Shown here: one piece after another, positions 11,409-22,546 of the stretch
Numbering within the stretch: position 1 is the stretch's first letter
How the letters are laid out: the number at the start of each line of letters is the position of its first letter
NCBI GenBank assembly: GCA_038277395.1
Contig: CM076191.1
Location: forward strand, 93,306,822 to 93,370,821
Origin: Dryocosmus kuriphilus
Taxonomy: Eukaryota > Arthropoda > Insecta > Hymenoptera > Cynipidae
Direction of reading: 5' to 3'
Length of the DNA stretch: 64,000 bases
Made by a program: the position numbers and the translations under genes
Notes under the pieces: model-generated
Database searches by the model: none
Told to the model about the DNA's origin: nothing
Seen by the model: the letters and a program-made list of their open reading frames with translations, nothing else

Positions 11409-11790
11409 TTGCAGAGAAGAGGATCAGGCATCAACGAAGCTGAGGACAAGGAAAAAATCAGGTGGGAAGATATGGAGACAGCATTTAAAGCTCGAATTCG
11501 AACAGGTTTGGTAATCAATTTAATCCACAAGGATCTGAATAGCTTTCTAGACAACGCCAAAAAAATGATTAATGCTCGAATAAAAAATACTCTAAAAATT
11601 ATGGGGGGTTTAAAAGTCAATGTCATTTTAGCCGCAAAGTTCAGCACATTAGAAGAGGGTAGGGAAATAGAGGAAATTAAATTTTTTAATACTATAAATG
11701 AGGCTATTCTCGAATTTACAGATATTGGGGAATGGTTTGAAAGGAGTGTGAGAGAGAAACTTTTAGTTAAATTTGAAAAATTTCAACAGA
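11409..11790 (+). pseudogene. Polinton DNA polymerase B, N-terminal part (split by insertion)
   Basis: Encodes WEDMETAFKARIRTGLVINL, then a helical stretch, LKVNVILAAKF, and finally an E-F-DIGEWFE...KFEKFQQ segment. This is the conserved region that opens arthropod Polinton polymerases, well before the exonuclease domain. The frame runs straight into DINE-1-like copy D at about 11791 and its natural continuation resumes beyond the insertion at 13448. The downstream continuation is in the feature at 13448-16625. Confidence 0.75.
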
Positions 11791-13447
11791 AAAAATCTGC
11801 CCGCTTCGCGGGCACATTCTCATCGTGCGCAAAATGAGCGCGCCTATGGCGCGCGTCTGTTGGCACTCGCGCTTCGCGCTCGATACGTTATTTATGGTAC
11901 TCGCGCTTCGCGCTCGATCGATTATTCACCTCGCGCTACGCGCTCGGTGTTTATGGATCGTATAAAGCTTTGAATTAAAAATTACAAAAGAAATTACTTT
12001 ACTTAAGGCTCTATCGCCCTTAAGGAATACATTCTCATCATGACACTCGCGCTTCGCGCTCGATAATTACATTTTTTTAAAGCACATTGTAGATTGGTAA
12101 AGTTTTTCAGTGATTTTCCAAATTTTCACAATAGAGGATTTCGATTCTTAAAAGTAAAACGATGAGTCTTATAAACAAGTTGTTCTTAATACAAACATCG
12201 CAAATGGCGGTCTTCGTGGTGCCACGCCCCCTACGAAAATGGCCAAATGCAGCTAGGGGATACGAAAATGTAAACATGAGCCGAAAACTATACTTTTCGG
12301 CTCTTCTTTGCAAGTCAGCCTTATGATTTTCGTATCGAGTTCTCATGGAAAGGAGACTTATTTACATTTTCGCTGACAGTCCATACCATTACCTTGTCAA
12401 TAGTTTACTCAAACCGCCAAATTTCGATATTTTTATTGAGAAAAATAGTATACGCAGTGAGAGACGAAAATTGATGGATAAACCTCGCGTAAAGTTGACA
12501 ACTTCACGCTCGTTTTGCATCCATCACTTTTCTTCTCTCACTGCGTAATGTACTATTGTAGCTTTTTCCAAGGTGAACCATTCTGGTTGTTAATATTTTC
12601 TCATATCTTGCACAGTTTTCCTGAAAAGTGGTTTTCTTTATATTTCATAACATATTTCACGAATAACTCAAAAACTACGCGTCTGCTCAAAAAAATGATA
12701 GAGAGCAAATTTGCAGATCTTTTTGAGGCGAAAAACTTTGTTTATTATTATTTTTCCGTATCTTCCATAGTTTGGCGGGAAATTTGAAATTTTTTATTTT
12801 TAATAACGTTTTATCGATTAAAACAAAAACCGTGCATTTTATCAAAAAATGTGTAAAATAAAATTTGTAGATCTTTTTAAATTGAACAACTTTGTTCTTT
12901 ACCATTTTTTTCATCTTGAATATTTTGGCCGGAAACCAGAGTTTTTAAATTTTAATATCGTTTTCTTGATTAAATCAAAACCCGTTCATCTTATCAAAAA
13001 ACGGTTAAGACAAAATTTGTAGATTTTTTTAAGATAAACGATTTTACTTCATTACATTTTTTTTGTATCTCTCATAGTTTAGCCGGAAAATGGATTTTTT
13101 GATTTTGTGTAAACGGTTTTTGATGGATAAAGCCATAACCGTTGGTCAAAAAACGCTGGTTAACGAACTCGTCCTTTCTTTTTACTCCTTAAAGAAGTGT
13201 ACCAAAGCGCACTTCAATGCGATTAGTCCTTCGAAAGTTATCGTGGGAAAAGACTCCGACGACAACGACGACAACAACGACGACGACAACAACGGCGACG
13301 ACGACAACGACAACAGACGGACAGACACCGTCGTAAAAACCGTTTTTTCGGACTCAGGAGGTCTCAAAACATGGAGATTTCACGAAATCCGCGAAAGTCA
13401 AATTTTGCATAAATCTAATACCTTCTCTGATGAGAATGTAAAAATCT
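11791..13447 (+). mobile_element. DINE-1/HINE-like repeat, copy D, inserted in the Polinton polymerase
   Basis: Left hairpin GCCCGCTTCGCGGGC at 11799-11813, followed by ACATTCTCATC; right terminus GATGAGAATGT at 13429-13439; microsatellite at about 13256-13320. AAAAATCT occurs on both sides (11791-11798 and 13440-13447), but every hairpin-bearing copy has A-run plus TCT at its hairpin end. This could therefore be an 8-bp target duplication or a chance match. Compared with copy A it has gained about 370 bp at about 12180-12550. Confidence 0.82.
12451..12547. repeat. 97-bp near-perfect palindrome nested in copy D
   Basis: TACGCAGTGAGAGA at 12451 is mirrored by TCTCTCACTGCGTA ending at 12547. 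The arms continue inward almost without mismatch to a centre near 12499 (GCGTAAAGTTG / CAACTTCACGC). It lies inside the roughly 370 bp by which copy D is longer than copy A, so it arrived after the repeat family spread. It looks like a tiny fold-back MITE or a palindrome that could extrude a cruciform. Confidence 0.8.
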
Positions 13448-13485
13448 AATTGGAGGTTAAAAGAAATTATTAACTTAAACGTAAA

Positions 13486-13522
<37 letters not shown>

Positions 13523-16500
13523 CTCTTTCAGCAGGATTCTCAACTTATATACAATTACCAAAACTTATAAAAGGTAAAAGGGCAGTTGTAGATATTCAAA
13601 ATAATGATCAGTTTTGTTTTCTATGGTCAATAATAGCTGCTCTGTATCCAGCTAAATTTAATGGAGATCGTACTAGTTCTTATCCACATTTAAACAGTAA
13701 AAATTTAAATTATGATGAAATCAAATTTCCAATTACTTTACACGACATTGCAAAATTTGAAAAATTAAATAATTTGAGTATGTTTCTGGTGTAGAGTCCT
13801 ATGAAAATTGTAAGAAGGAGGAAATTGTTCCGCTATATTTAACTCAATTTAAATCTGACAAGCCAACAATTCACCTTCTTATGATTGATAATACAGAAAT
13901 TGATGTAGACGATGAGAATTATATTGGTGATAATTATGTTGATCTTACTGAGCATAATACAGTTTACCATTTCGCATGGATCAAAGATTTATCCAGATTA
14001 GTTAGTTCACAAGTTTCAAAGAATGCACATAAGACTTTGCTCTGTGACAGATGTTTGTGTCACTTTAAAATTGAAAAATCTTTTAATAATCATAAACTGG
14101 GCTGCGAGAATATGAATAAATGCAGAGCAGTAATGCCAACTGAAAAAATAGAATATTATAATTTAAAAATTATAGATTTAAAGAAAAAGTTCCATTTTCT
14201 ATTTACACTGATATTGAGTGTTTACTAGAAAAGAATTCAAACATTCAATCATCCAATTATCAAAAACATGTACCAACAAGTGTAGTATTTTATTTACAAT
14301 GTAATCATGATGACTCACTGTCTGAGCTTACAGTTCATCGAGTGGAAGATTGTATAAAATGGTTTATTACAGAATTAAAACGAGTGTCTGATGAAGTAGA
14401 CTCTCATATAAAAAATATTATTCCAATGGACCGTTTAAAATTGCAACAAGAGCGAGAATTCCAAACGGCAAAAAATTGTCAGATTTGTGAAAAACCTTTT
14501 TCAAATGATGGTGAAATTAAACATCGCGATCATGATCATTTCACTGGTAAATATCGCGGTGCAAGTCATCCGGGTTGTAATATTAACTATAAAGACTCAC
14601 ATGTGATTCCTGTAGTTTTACACAACTTGTCTGGATATGATGCGCATTTTATTATAAAAGACTTAGCTACAAGTTTCGAAGGTGGCATTCAATTATTACC
14701 GATTAACAAAGAAAAATATATATCTTTTACAAAACATGTGGAAGGCACAAATGTAAAGCTTCGATTTATTGACTCTTTTAGATTTATGCCTAGTAGTCTT
14801 GAAAAGTTGGCATCATACCTAAATAATGATGAGAAAAAAATTACAAGAAAAAATTGTAAAAATACCGATGAATTTAATTTATTGACAAGAAAAGGAGTTT
14901 TCCCTTATGAGTATATTGACTGTTGGCAAAAATTGCAGGAAAACCAATTACCGTCAAAAGAAGCTTTTTATTCTAAATTAAATGATTCTGATATTTCAGA
15001 ACAAGATTATCAGCATGCCAGTAAAATATGGGAAACATTTAATTTGAAAACTTTGGGTGAATACTCTGACTTATATTTAAAAACTGATGATTTACTTTTG
15101 ACTGAAATTTTTGAAAATTTTAGAAAAGCTTGTTTTTCCACATACAGCTTAGATCCATTACACTATTACACAGCACCAGGACTCGATTTTGATGCAATGT
15201 TAAAATATAGCGGCATTGAGCTTGAATTATTTACTGATATAGAAAAGCTGTTATTTATTGAAAAAGGAATTCGAGGCGGGGTTTCCCAATGCTCAAATAG
15301 ATATGCCAAAGCCAACAATAGATTTATGGGCTCAGATTTTAATCCAAATGAACCAGAATCTTATATTATGTATTTTGATATTAAACATCAATATGGCGCG
15401 GCTATGTGTGAATTTTTACCATATAAAGATTTTGAGTGGTTTGAAAATTTTGAAAATGAACCAAACTTTTTCAATATTCCTGATGATTCACCAGAAGGTT
15501 ATATTCTAGAGGTAGATCTAGAATATACCGAGGAGCTCCATGATTTACATAAAGACTTATCTTTATATCCAGAACACTTCATACCTCCCATCCTAAAATC
15601 TACAATCCCCAAGTTAGTACCAAATTTGCTACCAAAGAAAAATTATGTGATTCATTATAGAAATTTGAAACAGTATTTATCATTGGGAATGAAGCTGCCA
15701 AAAATCCATAGGGTGTTGCAATTTAAACAAAAACCATGGTTAAAAGATTACATTGACTTAAATACAAACTGTAGGAAGGCATCAAAAAATGAATTTTAGA
15801 AAAATTTTTATAAATTAATGAACAATTCTGTTTTTGGTAAAACTATGGAAAATGTGAGAAAGCACAAAGATGTAAGGCTTGTAACAAAATGGGAGGGGAG
15901 GTATGGAGCGAAAAATTTAATCGCTAATCCAAATTTCCATAGCTGCACCATATTCGGCGAAGAAATGGTTATAATTGAAGTGGATAAAACAAAAAAAATT
16001 AATTTCAATAAACCAATTTATACAGGAATTCACGGTTCTTGATCTATCAAAAATAATAATTTATGTTTTCCACTATAATTACATTCAGAACACGTTTGGT
16101 AATGATGCAAAATTATTGTGTACAGACACAGATAGTTTAATATATCAATTCGCAGTTCCCAACGTTTACGATTATATTAAAAGAGATTCACACGATACTT
16201 CGGACTATTCGCCAAATAATGTTTACGGAATACGCCTTCTAAATAAAAAAGTATTGGGTTTGATGAAGGATGAACTTAATGGGAAAATAATAACAAAATT
16301 TGTTGGTTTGAGGGCAAAATTATATGCATACAAAGTTTTCGGTGAAGAGGGGGAGAAAAAGAAAGCTAAAGGTGTAAAAGGTTCTACTTTAAGAACAATA
16401 ACATTCGAGGATTATAAGCAATCTCTCATATCTTGCCAAACCCTGATCCGAACTCAACATCTAATCCGAAGTAGAAAACATGAAGTGCAATCTATTATTA

Positions 16501-16625
16501 AACAGGACAAGATTGCACTCAGTTGGTATGATGATAAGCGTGTTCTTATCCCCGCTCAAACTGGGACTCTTCCATGGGGTTATAAAAATAAAACGTACGA
16601 ACCCATGGAAGTGAATAATGAGTAA
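13448..16625 (+). pseudogene. Polinton protein-primed DNA polymerase B (main part, broken)
   Basis: Replicative polymerase of the element. Visible in order: a conserved region (LIKGKRAVVDIQNND-FCFLW); Exo I DIE near 14209; a CxxC...HRDHDH zinc-like segment (about 14480-14540); Exo II HNLSGYDAHF; Exo III-like YLKTDDLLL; motif A region YFDIKHQYGAAM; motif B KLMNNSVFGKTMEN; and motif C DTDS at 16125-16136. Breaks: frameshift near 13780, frameshift near 14185, TAG at 15797-15799, frameshift near 16035. A (TA)n tract (13490-13520) lies in frame near the start. Motif A differs from the usual N-L-YG wording. Not functional as it stands. Confidence 0.92.
13490..13520 (+). repeat. (TA)n microsatellite inside the polymerase frame
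   Basis: About 15 TA units read as alternating Ile-Tyr in the polymerase frame, between the conserved EIINLNV segment and the conserved GFSTYIQLPK segment. The flanking protein stays in one frame through the tract. Confidence 0.85.
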
Positions 16626-17301
16626 TTATGTAAATATATATGTACAGTAATTTATATGTATATATCTCAGATTGTTAGCTAGTGAGCTAGGTGACAAAGC
16701 GCAGAGTGTATATATGTATGTGTGTGAAAAGAAAAATGTGAGTGGAAGAATGAGAGTTGAATTCATATGTATGTAAAGTAGGCAAAAATAGAATTTTGTA
16801 AAAAGTACAATCAGTTTGAAAATAAAAAATGAAAAAGATTATTATTATTATTAAAATTAAAATTGCTGTATTTTTTATATAATGTGACCTGAAAATCATT
16901 TCAAATAAACTCATCGGCTTTAATTCCAACTCATCTGCTTAAAAGTTCAATGCATGACATTCTTTCTTCGCGCAGCAATCAGATATAACCTGATCCCTTT
17001 CTAATGTCACGCTCTCGAGTGTCGACTAGTTGAGAGAGAAGTCAAGGCTTTTTTCTTAAGAGAAACAACACTGCTTCTTGACCTGCATCAACTTGCTTAT
17101 TTTACTACTACTGCTACTATTATTATAATGAGAAGAAAAGAAACTCGATAAAAGAAGAAGACCAATTTCGTTTCAATTTCTTTTTTATTTAACAAAATAT
17201 TATTACATTATTCTTTTTAAAAAAAAGTAAGTATTCTATAATTAAGCATATATATGATTTTCTTATCTCTATAACTTAAAAGCTATTCTAGAAAAACTTC
17301 T
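16626..17301. other. Polinton intergenic region
   Basis: AT-rich gap between the convergent polymerase and 17302-17808 genes, the normal place for two 3' ends to meet. It contains short (ATT)n runs near 16842 and 17115. No gene seen. Confidence 0.5.
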
Positions 17302-17808
17302 CTAAGACGTCCAGTTTTTCAACAAGATTACATTTTCAATTGCACAATTAAAATAACTTTTCTTATACATATGATTATAATGTGTACATTCAATATCCTT
17401 AGTTAAAAATATTTCACGCAGTACACGTAGCGATGGACAGTTCAAATCATACATATCAACAATTTCAGTTGAAATTTTTACAAATTGTTTCTGCCAATTC
17501 TTTTTCTCTAATCCTTTAACATAAATTTTTGTTGCATCTTCCAAAACGTTCTCGAGGAATACAGGCATTAAAGTATATGTCAAATTACCAGAATTCCAGG
17601 GTATTCCATGATGACTGTACTCTACCCAAATGTTCATAGACTTATATTCTGGCGGAACGCAGTTCCACTTGCAAGGTGATTGAAAGAGAAAAGTATATGG
17701 CTTTGTGACAGCATCATTATTATCATTGATTGGTAATATAGCCAATTCTTTCAATACAAATTCGTTTACTGGCAACTTGAATCCCTGCACGTCCACCACG
17801 TACTCCAT
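17302..17808 (-). CDS. Polinton conserved protein (function unassigned)
   Basis: 168 residues beginning MEYVVDVQGFKLPVNEFVLK, with VYVKGLEKK-like wording (IYVKGLEKKNWQKQF) and CPSLRVL towards the end. From memory, proteins with this opening and the KGLEKK segment recur next to capsid genes in arthropod Polintons; I know of no established function. The frame is uninterrupted, unlike its neighbours. It starts 41 bp downstream of the end of the capsid gene on the same strand, so the two were probably expressed as a unit. Confidence 0.7.
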   Translation of the reverse strand: MEYVVDVQGFKLPVNEFVLKELAILPINDNNDAVTKPYTFLFQSPCKWNCVPPEYKSMNIWVEYSHHGIPWNSGNLTYTLMPVFLENVLEDATKIYVKGLEKKNWQKQFVKISTEIVDMYDLNCPSLRVLREIFLTKDIECTHYNHMYKKSYFNCAIENVILLKNWTS

Positions 17809-17849
17809 AATGAATTCAACTAAAACTATTTCAACTTTGCTACAGTAAT

Positions 17850-19074
17850 TTATACCAACTTCTTCACACTACCACTTATTGGTTTATATTCAATTATACG
17901 ATCATGCAAAATTAAGCAATACGCTGATGTTTGAGCGGGAAAATTTTCGCCAGTTTGAAATTCCAAACGAACGTCAACTGGTCCATATTTCAATGACTCA
18001 TTTTGTTTAGAACAATCAATAACAATTAGAGGTGCATACTCTATAAATTCTCCTCTCGATAACAATGGTTGCGGTTCCTTGCCATAGTAATTAACTTGAA
18101 AGTTTATGTACATTTCGTAAAGTAGAGCATACTGATTTCTATTAATATTGAGATTTAAGTTACCATACGGATAACACTGATCGTTCAAAAATAGTTTTAC
18201 ATTAGTCAGATTACAAGGATCAAAGTGACTAGAGTTTACATTAGTATTATTTTTTCTGTTTGTTTGAAAACCTAGTATAACGAATCTCGGTTTCTCCAAT
18301 TGTGCTGATGTTTTTACAGTGCAAACGTGATTTGAAGTAGTTGAAAATAGAGGATATTCATACAACTCCCATGATCGAAAACTTATTGGAATAAACAGAT
18401 CCTTTTTAATGTATTTTAGCAACTGAAATTTTCGTGAATCTGCTAATCTAAGGCTGGGCAATAGCCACTCAATTTTATTAATTTCAATTTTTTTACTGTT
18501 CATTGGGAGCTGTTTGTAAGATGGCACATGCGTCATTTTTTGATCTTGTCAAAATAAGTTCATGCTTGGCATTGACAATGATTTCATGGTAATCTTCAGA
18601 AAAGCCAAATATCATGCAAAGAGGTACAGATACATCAAAATAACCTGTAGCGTTGGTTAATGTTTGGTCATTATTATTTATTTCAAGCCAACCAGTATTT
18701 TCAATGTAACGTGATTGGCTGGTATTTAAAGATATATAATTTTTGATGAGGCTAGTGAGCCCAACATTTTTGTTTCTATCAATTTCTATTGCGTTGATTT
18801 CATATCTTGCTTCTTCAAACAAATGACAGATGGCATTAGAAACTAACACTGTAGTAGTCACTGGTGTTCCATCAATCCTCACCAATCTTCCGTGTACGTG
18901 AAGTGAAGATTTGCTTGGTAGGAGACAGTGATCTTAGTTTTGCAGAGCAATTCGAATTTCATCACTGTTATTGAAAGTTGATGAGGCATAAGGCTGATGT
19001 GCATGGACTTCACAGTGAGCAATTGATTCATCAAAGATGATTGGTGTTTGAATTTTTAAAATTCCCCCTTCCAT
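17850..19074 (-). pseudogene. Polinton double-jelly-roll major capsid protein (broken)
   Basis: Starts with ATG at 19072-19074 (MEGGILKIQTP). Conserved pieces: HLFEEARYEINAIEIDR with NVGLTSLIKNY in the first half; SFRSWELYEYPL, LEKPRFVILGFQTNRKN, and FDPCNLTNVKLFLND-YPYGNLNL in the second half. These are the signature stretches of Polinton capsid proteins, which have the adenovirus/PRD1-type double jelly-roll fold. An in-frame TAA (18934-18936) and a frameshift near 18495 separate the gene into three readable pieces. Full length would be about 400 residues, normal for the family. It indicates a virion-forming ancestor. Confidence 0.85.
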
Positions 19075-19137
19075 AGTAAACAATTAAACATCGATAAACA
19101 AAACTACAAACGCAGGTACAAAAAATCTTGAATTTCT

Positions 19138-19299
19138 TTATTCTCGTCTTCGTTTTCTGACTCCCAGGCCTTGATGTTTCAGGAATAGCACGTCTTGAGA
19201 TGTTAGCCCTTTGACTGCTCTTTGTTGACTGATTAGCTTATGACATGGTGCTGCTTTATTATAACCAAAGCCAACCTTCTTATTGAAAACGATACCCAT
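19138..19299 (-). CDS. Small basic Polinton protein
   Basis: A 53-residue frame from ATG at 19297-19299 to TAA at 19138-19140, starting MGIVFNKKVGFGYNKAAPCH and ending in GVRKRRRE. The LTSQDVLFLK...GL-VRKRR ending resembles small proteins found between capsid and penton genes of Polintons. Its role is unknown to me; a minor virion component is possible given its position and basic tail. It sits 63 bp upstream of the capsid gene on the same strand. Confidence 0.55.
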   Translation of the reverse strand: MGIVFNKKVGFGYNKAAPCHKLISQQRAVKGLTSQDVLFLKHQGLGVRKRRRE

Positions 19300-19307
19300 T
19301 ATTATTA

Positions 19308-19441
19308 TTATTTCAGAGACTTGATGTGTAGTCTAATTGTTATAACTTCTCCACGAAAATGAACCAAATTTCCGTCTTGATCAACTATACGGAGCTGTAT
19401 ATGATCTATTGACTGTACGGCGACTGGTAAGTAAATGACAT
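19308..19441 (-). pseudogene. Polinton penton/minor capsid protein, C-terminal fragment
   Basis: About 44 residues read to TAA at 19308-19310, with IDHIQLRIVDQDGNLV, then HFRGEVITIRLHIKSL. This is the end of the Polinton minor capsid (penton) protein, where the D-G-LV-FRGE-ITI-L-I ending is well conserved. All upstream coding sequence is gone: at about 19441 the DNA switches directly to the packaging ATPase on the opposite strand. It is a remnant created by deletion. Confidence 0.7.
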
Positions 19442-19962
19442 GGACCCTCCAACTGTGGAAAGACAAATGCTTTGCTCACTCTATTACTGCGTCCACATGG
19501 ATTAAGATTTGAAAATGTTTATGTATACTCAAAATCGTTAAATCAACCGAAATACAAATTTTTGGAAAAAGTTCTTCAATCTGTAGATGGCGTTGAATAC
19601 TATCCTTTCAATGAACATGAGGATGTGGTGATACCAAGTGAAGCACGGCCTAACTCAATAATGGTATTTGATGATGTAGCATGCAGGATAATATAAAAGC
19701 ATTTTTTTCATATGCCCGTATTCCTAAACATCTTGTACGTGATAATGTTAATTTACTAGTACTATTTAAACAAGATGAGATGAATCTGAGGCATATATAT
19801 GACGATCATGTTAACACTGATATGCCTTTTTTACAACTTAAGGAATTGTGTCTAGCTTGCTGGAGTGATAAGTATGGGTTCGTTGTAATTGATAGAGATA
19901 GAAATATTAATCAAGGCAGATATAGAAAGGGTTTTGATTGTTTTGTAAGTCTAAAAAAATGA
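19442..19962 (+). pseudogene. Polinton packaging ATPase (FtsK/HerA type), broken
   Basis: Motor that pumps DNA into capsids. It begins abruptly at its Walker A motif GPSNCGKT (19442-19465) and continues LLRPHGLRFENVYVYSKS, then Walker B IMVFDDVA (about 19660-19680). A frameshift near 19688 follows. The second part reads NIKAFF joined directly to SYARIPKHLVRDN, then LFKQDEMNLRHIYDDHVN and CWSDKYGFVVID-D. The middle of the usual GRH...SFYLCQ segment (roughly 15-20 residues) is absent, and so are all residues before Walker A. Not functional. Confidence 0.85.
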
Positions 19963-20022
19963 TATATACATATGTAATGCCCAAATTAGAACCAGTCATA
20001 CCTTAGACGTTGTTGTATCAAC

Positions 20023-21029
20023 ATGTCTTCACATGAGGAGAATTTTCAGAAGCAAAAAAATATTTTACATCAAATTGCTAAAGCTAGTGAAACAATTCGA
20101 CGAAAACATAGGCTAATGAAGTTGGGCAAGGAGACGGTTGAACAGGCATTGAGTGATACTTTCAAACCTATTGTTAATCCACTTGAAAAAATTGTGGGTG
20201 GTCTTGAGAAAAGAAAAAGAAAAAAAGTTGAACCAATTAAAAAAGAGGAATTAAAGAGTGAAGAAAATATTGCTGATGAGGATGATTATGATGATAATTT
20301 GTCATTTAAATCTGTTTATGATGAAGAAGGAAATAAGGGAGAAGGTTCCAGTAATTTAGATTTGTCAGCTCAGAATACAGCGAAAAATAATTCAGACGAG
20401 TCTTCCACTTTATGGGGTGATGTTGATGATGATACAAACAAATATCTCATATTGTTAGGCGAAAGAAATAAATATCTCGATAATGTATACGGCGTAAGAA
20501 AATTAATGAAGGATAGATTAATGATTGGAGATTCTCCGATAAATTTCAGTCATGATCATATTTATGTGGGTAATTTGAATTTTCCTAAAAGTAAAGGTTT
20601 GCTTGAGCTTTTATTTAAAAAAGTACCTGAAGAGTCCTCTATAAGTTCTGATGATCAGAAAAATTATCAAAAAATTATTATTGCGACAAATGCCTATAAA
20701 AAGAATTATAAACCAGATGGTGCTGTTCGTGATAGTAAAGGTTTTAAATATAAAAACTTTATAGAAAAATTAATTCCCACATCATCATAAAAAAAAATAG
20801 GGACAGACGAAGTAAAAACCAAAATTCAACAGGTCAAGGTATAATAATGCCACAGTATATGACTGCTAGAGAGGGAACTCAATGGGATTACGTTTACTGG
20901 GATGATCCTAATGAATTGGTAGATCGACTGCGTTTACTTGTGGCGTCTCAAGCATAGGGCAATCCAAGTCACACAAATGAAATTATATCGATTATTGAAG
21001 AACTAAGAGAAGCTGAAATTATATACTAA
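20023..21029 (+). pseudogene. Polinton conserved protein with YVYWDDPNELVDRL C-terminus
   Basis: The first part (20023-20790, 255 residues) is lysine-rich and acidic in the middle, then carries YGVRKL, LMIGDSPINF, IYVGNLNFPKSKGLLELLFK and a TNA-KK segment. A frameshift in an A9 run (about 20790-20799) separates the second part, which has WDYVYWDDPNELVDRLRLL, an in-frame TAG (20955-20957), and NEIISIIEELREAEIIY to TAA at 21027-21029. Both parts are regularly found together in Polintons. The role is not established; a structural or DNA-associated virion protein is a guess from its composition and location. Confidence 0.7.
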
Positions 21030-21062
21030 TGAATGTTTGGTAAGATTTCCATCATTTGCAAG

Positions 21063-21446
21063 ATGAGTCTTGATGTTTTTGGACGTTATTCTAAGCAAGC
21101 AAAGACTGCAAATCGTGGTCCTCCTGGAATGGGCTTCAAAGTCACACCTAATGGAAATTATGATATCCAAAACAAAGAGCTGTGCAATGTAGCTGATGCG
21201 CAAGATTTAAATGATGCCGTAAATTTAAATATAGCACAGCATATACTACAGCAAGAAATTCGGACTATCTATGATGTTATATCTTCCTTGCGAACTGAAG
21301 TTGTTAACAATACTATGTTGATTGAATCTCTGGAAACTTCAATAAATAAGAGTTTTAAAAATGTGAAAATTGATACTGAAACCGCTCAAAAACTAGTGTT
21401 TCGAAACTGAGAGCTCATTACTCAATTGGGTGCTCGACTGAACACA
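21063..21446 (+). pseudogene. Polinton MSLDVFGR-type protein
   Basis: I prefer the ATG at 21063 because MSLDVFGR is the conserved start seen in related elements; a further upstream in-frame ATG at 21033 adds unconserved residues. After a short RGPPGMGFKVT linker it carries ELCNVADAQDLNDAVNLN and a heptad-like helical region, suggesting a coiled coil. The frame stops at TGA 21408-21410 but continues sensibly (ELITQLGARLNT) to TAA 21444-21446, so the TGA is probably a mutation. Possibly a fibre or minor capsid protein; this is inference. Confidence 0.65.
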
Positions 21447-21451
21447 TAAAT

Positions 21452-22383
21452 ATGGACTTGTGGAAGCTGCAGTTGGTGAAAGAGCTGCATAAACCGGCTA
21501 GTAGAAATTACCGACGTAGGCATGTTGACATGCGTGGTATTGATGAAACCTGGCAAGCTGATCTTGTAAAAATGCAACTGCACGAGAGAGACAACAAAAG
21601 ATACAAATACATCTTAACTGTAATTGATATATTTTCAAAATTTGCTTGGGCTCTTCCTGTAAAATCCAAGAAGGGTGAAGATGTAACTGCAGCCATGAAA
21701 TCTGTACTCGACAAAGGACGTGTACCAAAAAATGTACATGTTGATAGAAGCAAAGAAGTTTACAATACCCATTTTGAAAATCTTATGAAGCGATATAGTA
21801 TAAATTTGTTCTCTACATTCAGAAATTTAAAATCATCAATTTGTGAACGATCTAATCGTACTTTAAAAAATCAAATGTGGACGCAATTTAGCTTACAAGG
21901 AAATTATAAGTGGTTAGATATTTTGAAATATTTACTTTCATCTTACAACGATACTACAAATCGTACTATTGGAATAAAACCAAAAGATGTTACTAAACAC
22001 AAAATGAGAAAAAATTGTTGTTTAATGTATACAAAAATTATCGTGTGAAACAAGCGGTGGAGAAAACTAAATTTAATGTTGGTGATAAAGTTTGTATTAG
22101 TAAGTTTAAGCATGTTTTCGAGAAAGGTTATACACCAAATTGGACCACTGAAATATTTACTAAAAGTAATATCACGAACACTGAACCGGCAACGTATTTG
22201 CTTACGAATTATCAAGACAAACCTATTTTAGGCAGTTTCTATGAGCATGAACTTGCTAAAGTTAGACATCCAGACATTTATCTTGTCGAAAAAGTACTCA
22301 AGAAACGTGAAGATAAGCTATTTGTAAAATGGTTAGGATTTGATGAATCTCACTATAGTTGGATAGATAAGTCTACTTTGTAA
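21452..22383 (+). pseudogene. Polinton integrase with chromodomain (frameshifted)
   Basis: DDE integrase of the retroviral type that inserts Polinton DNA. In the first piece the catalytic residues are D37 (TWQAD), D98 (NVHVD) and E132 (ICERSNRTLKNQ), with the usual YKYILTVIDIFSKFAWALP core. The usual D-G-EF wording after the second D reads DRSKEVYN here. A frameshift near 22005 separates the C-terminal piece, which has the SH3-like VGDKVCISK region and a chromodomain at the end (YLVEKVLKKREDKLFVKWLG with SHYSWID). The chromodomain probably guides insertion to particular chromatin. Confidence 0.9.
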
Positions 22384-22546
22384 GCCTCAATGTATTAATT
22401 TTAAGTGTTTTTGAATAAATTTTACTATTTCAAACATATTGTTTTTTACTTACACACGAATCCTTAACCTAGTAAATGAAAAGCAGAATTTGGGTTAACT
22501 TATATTTATTTAAATTTTCACATTGTTAAAATACATGGTTTTTCTT

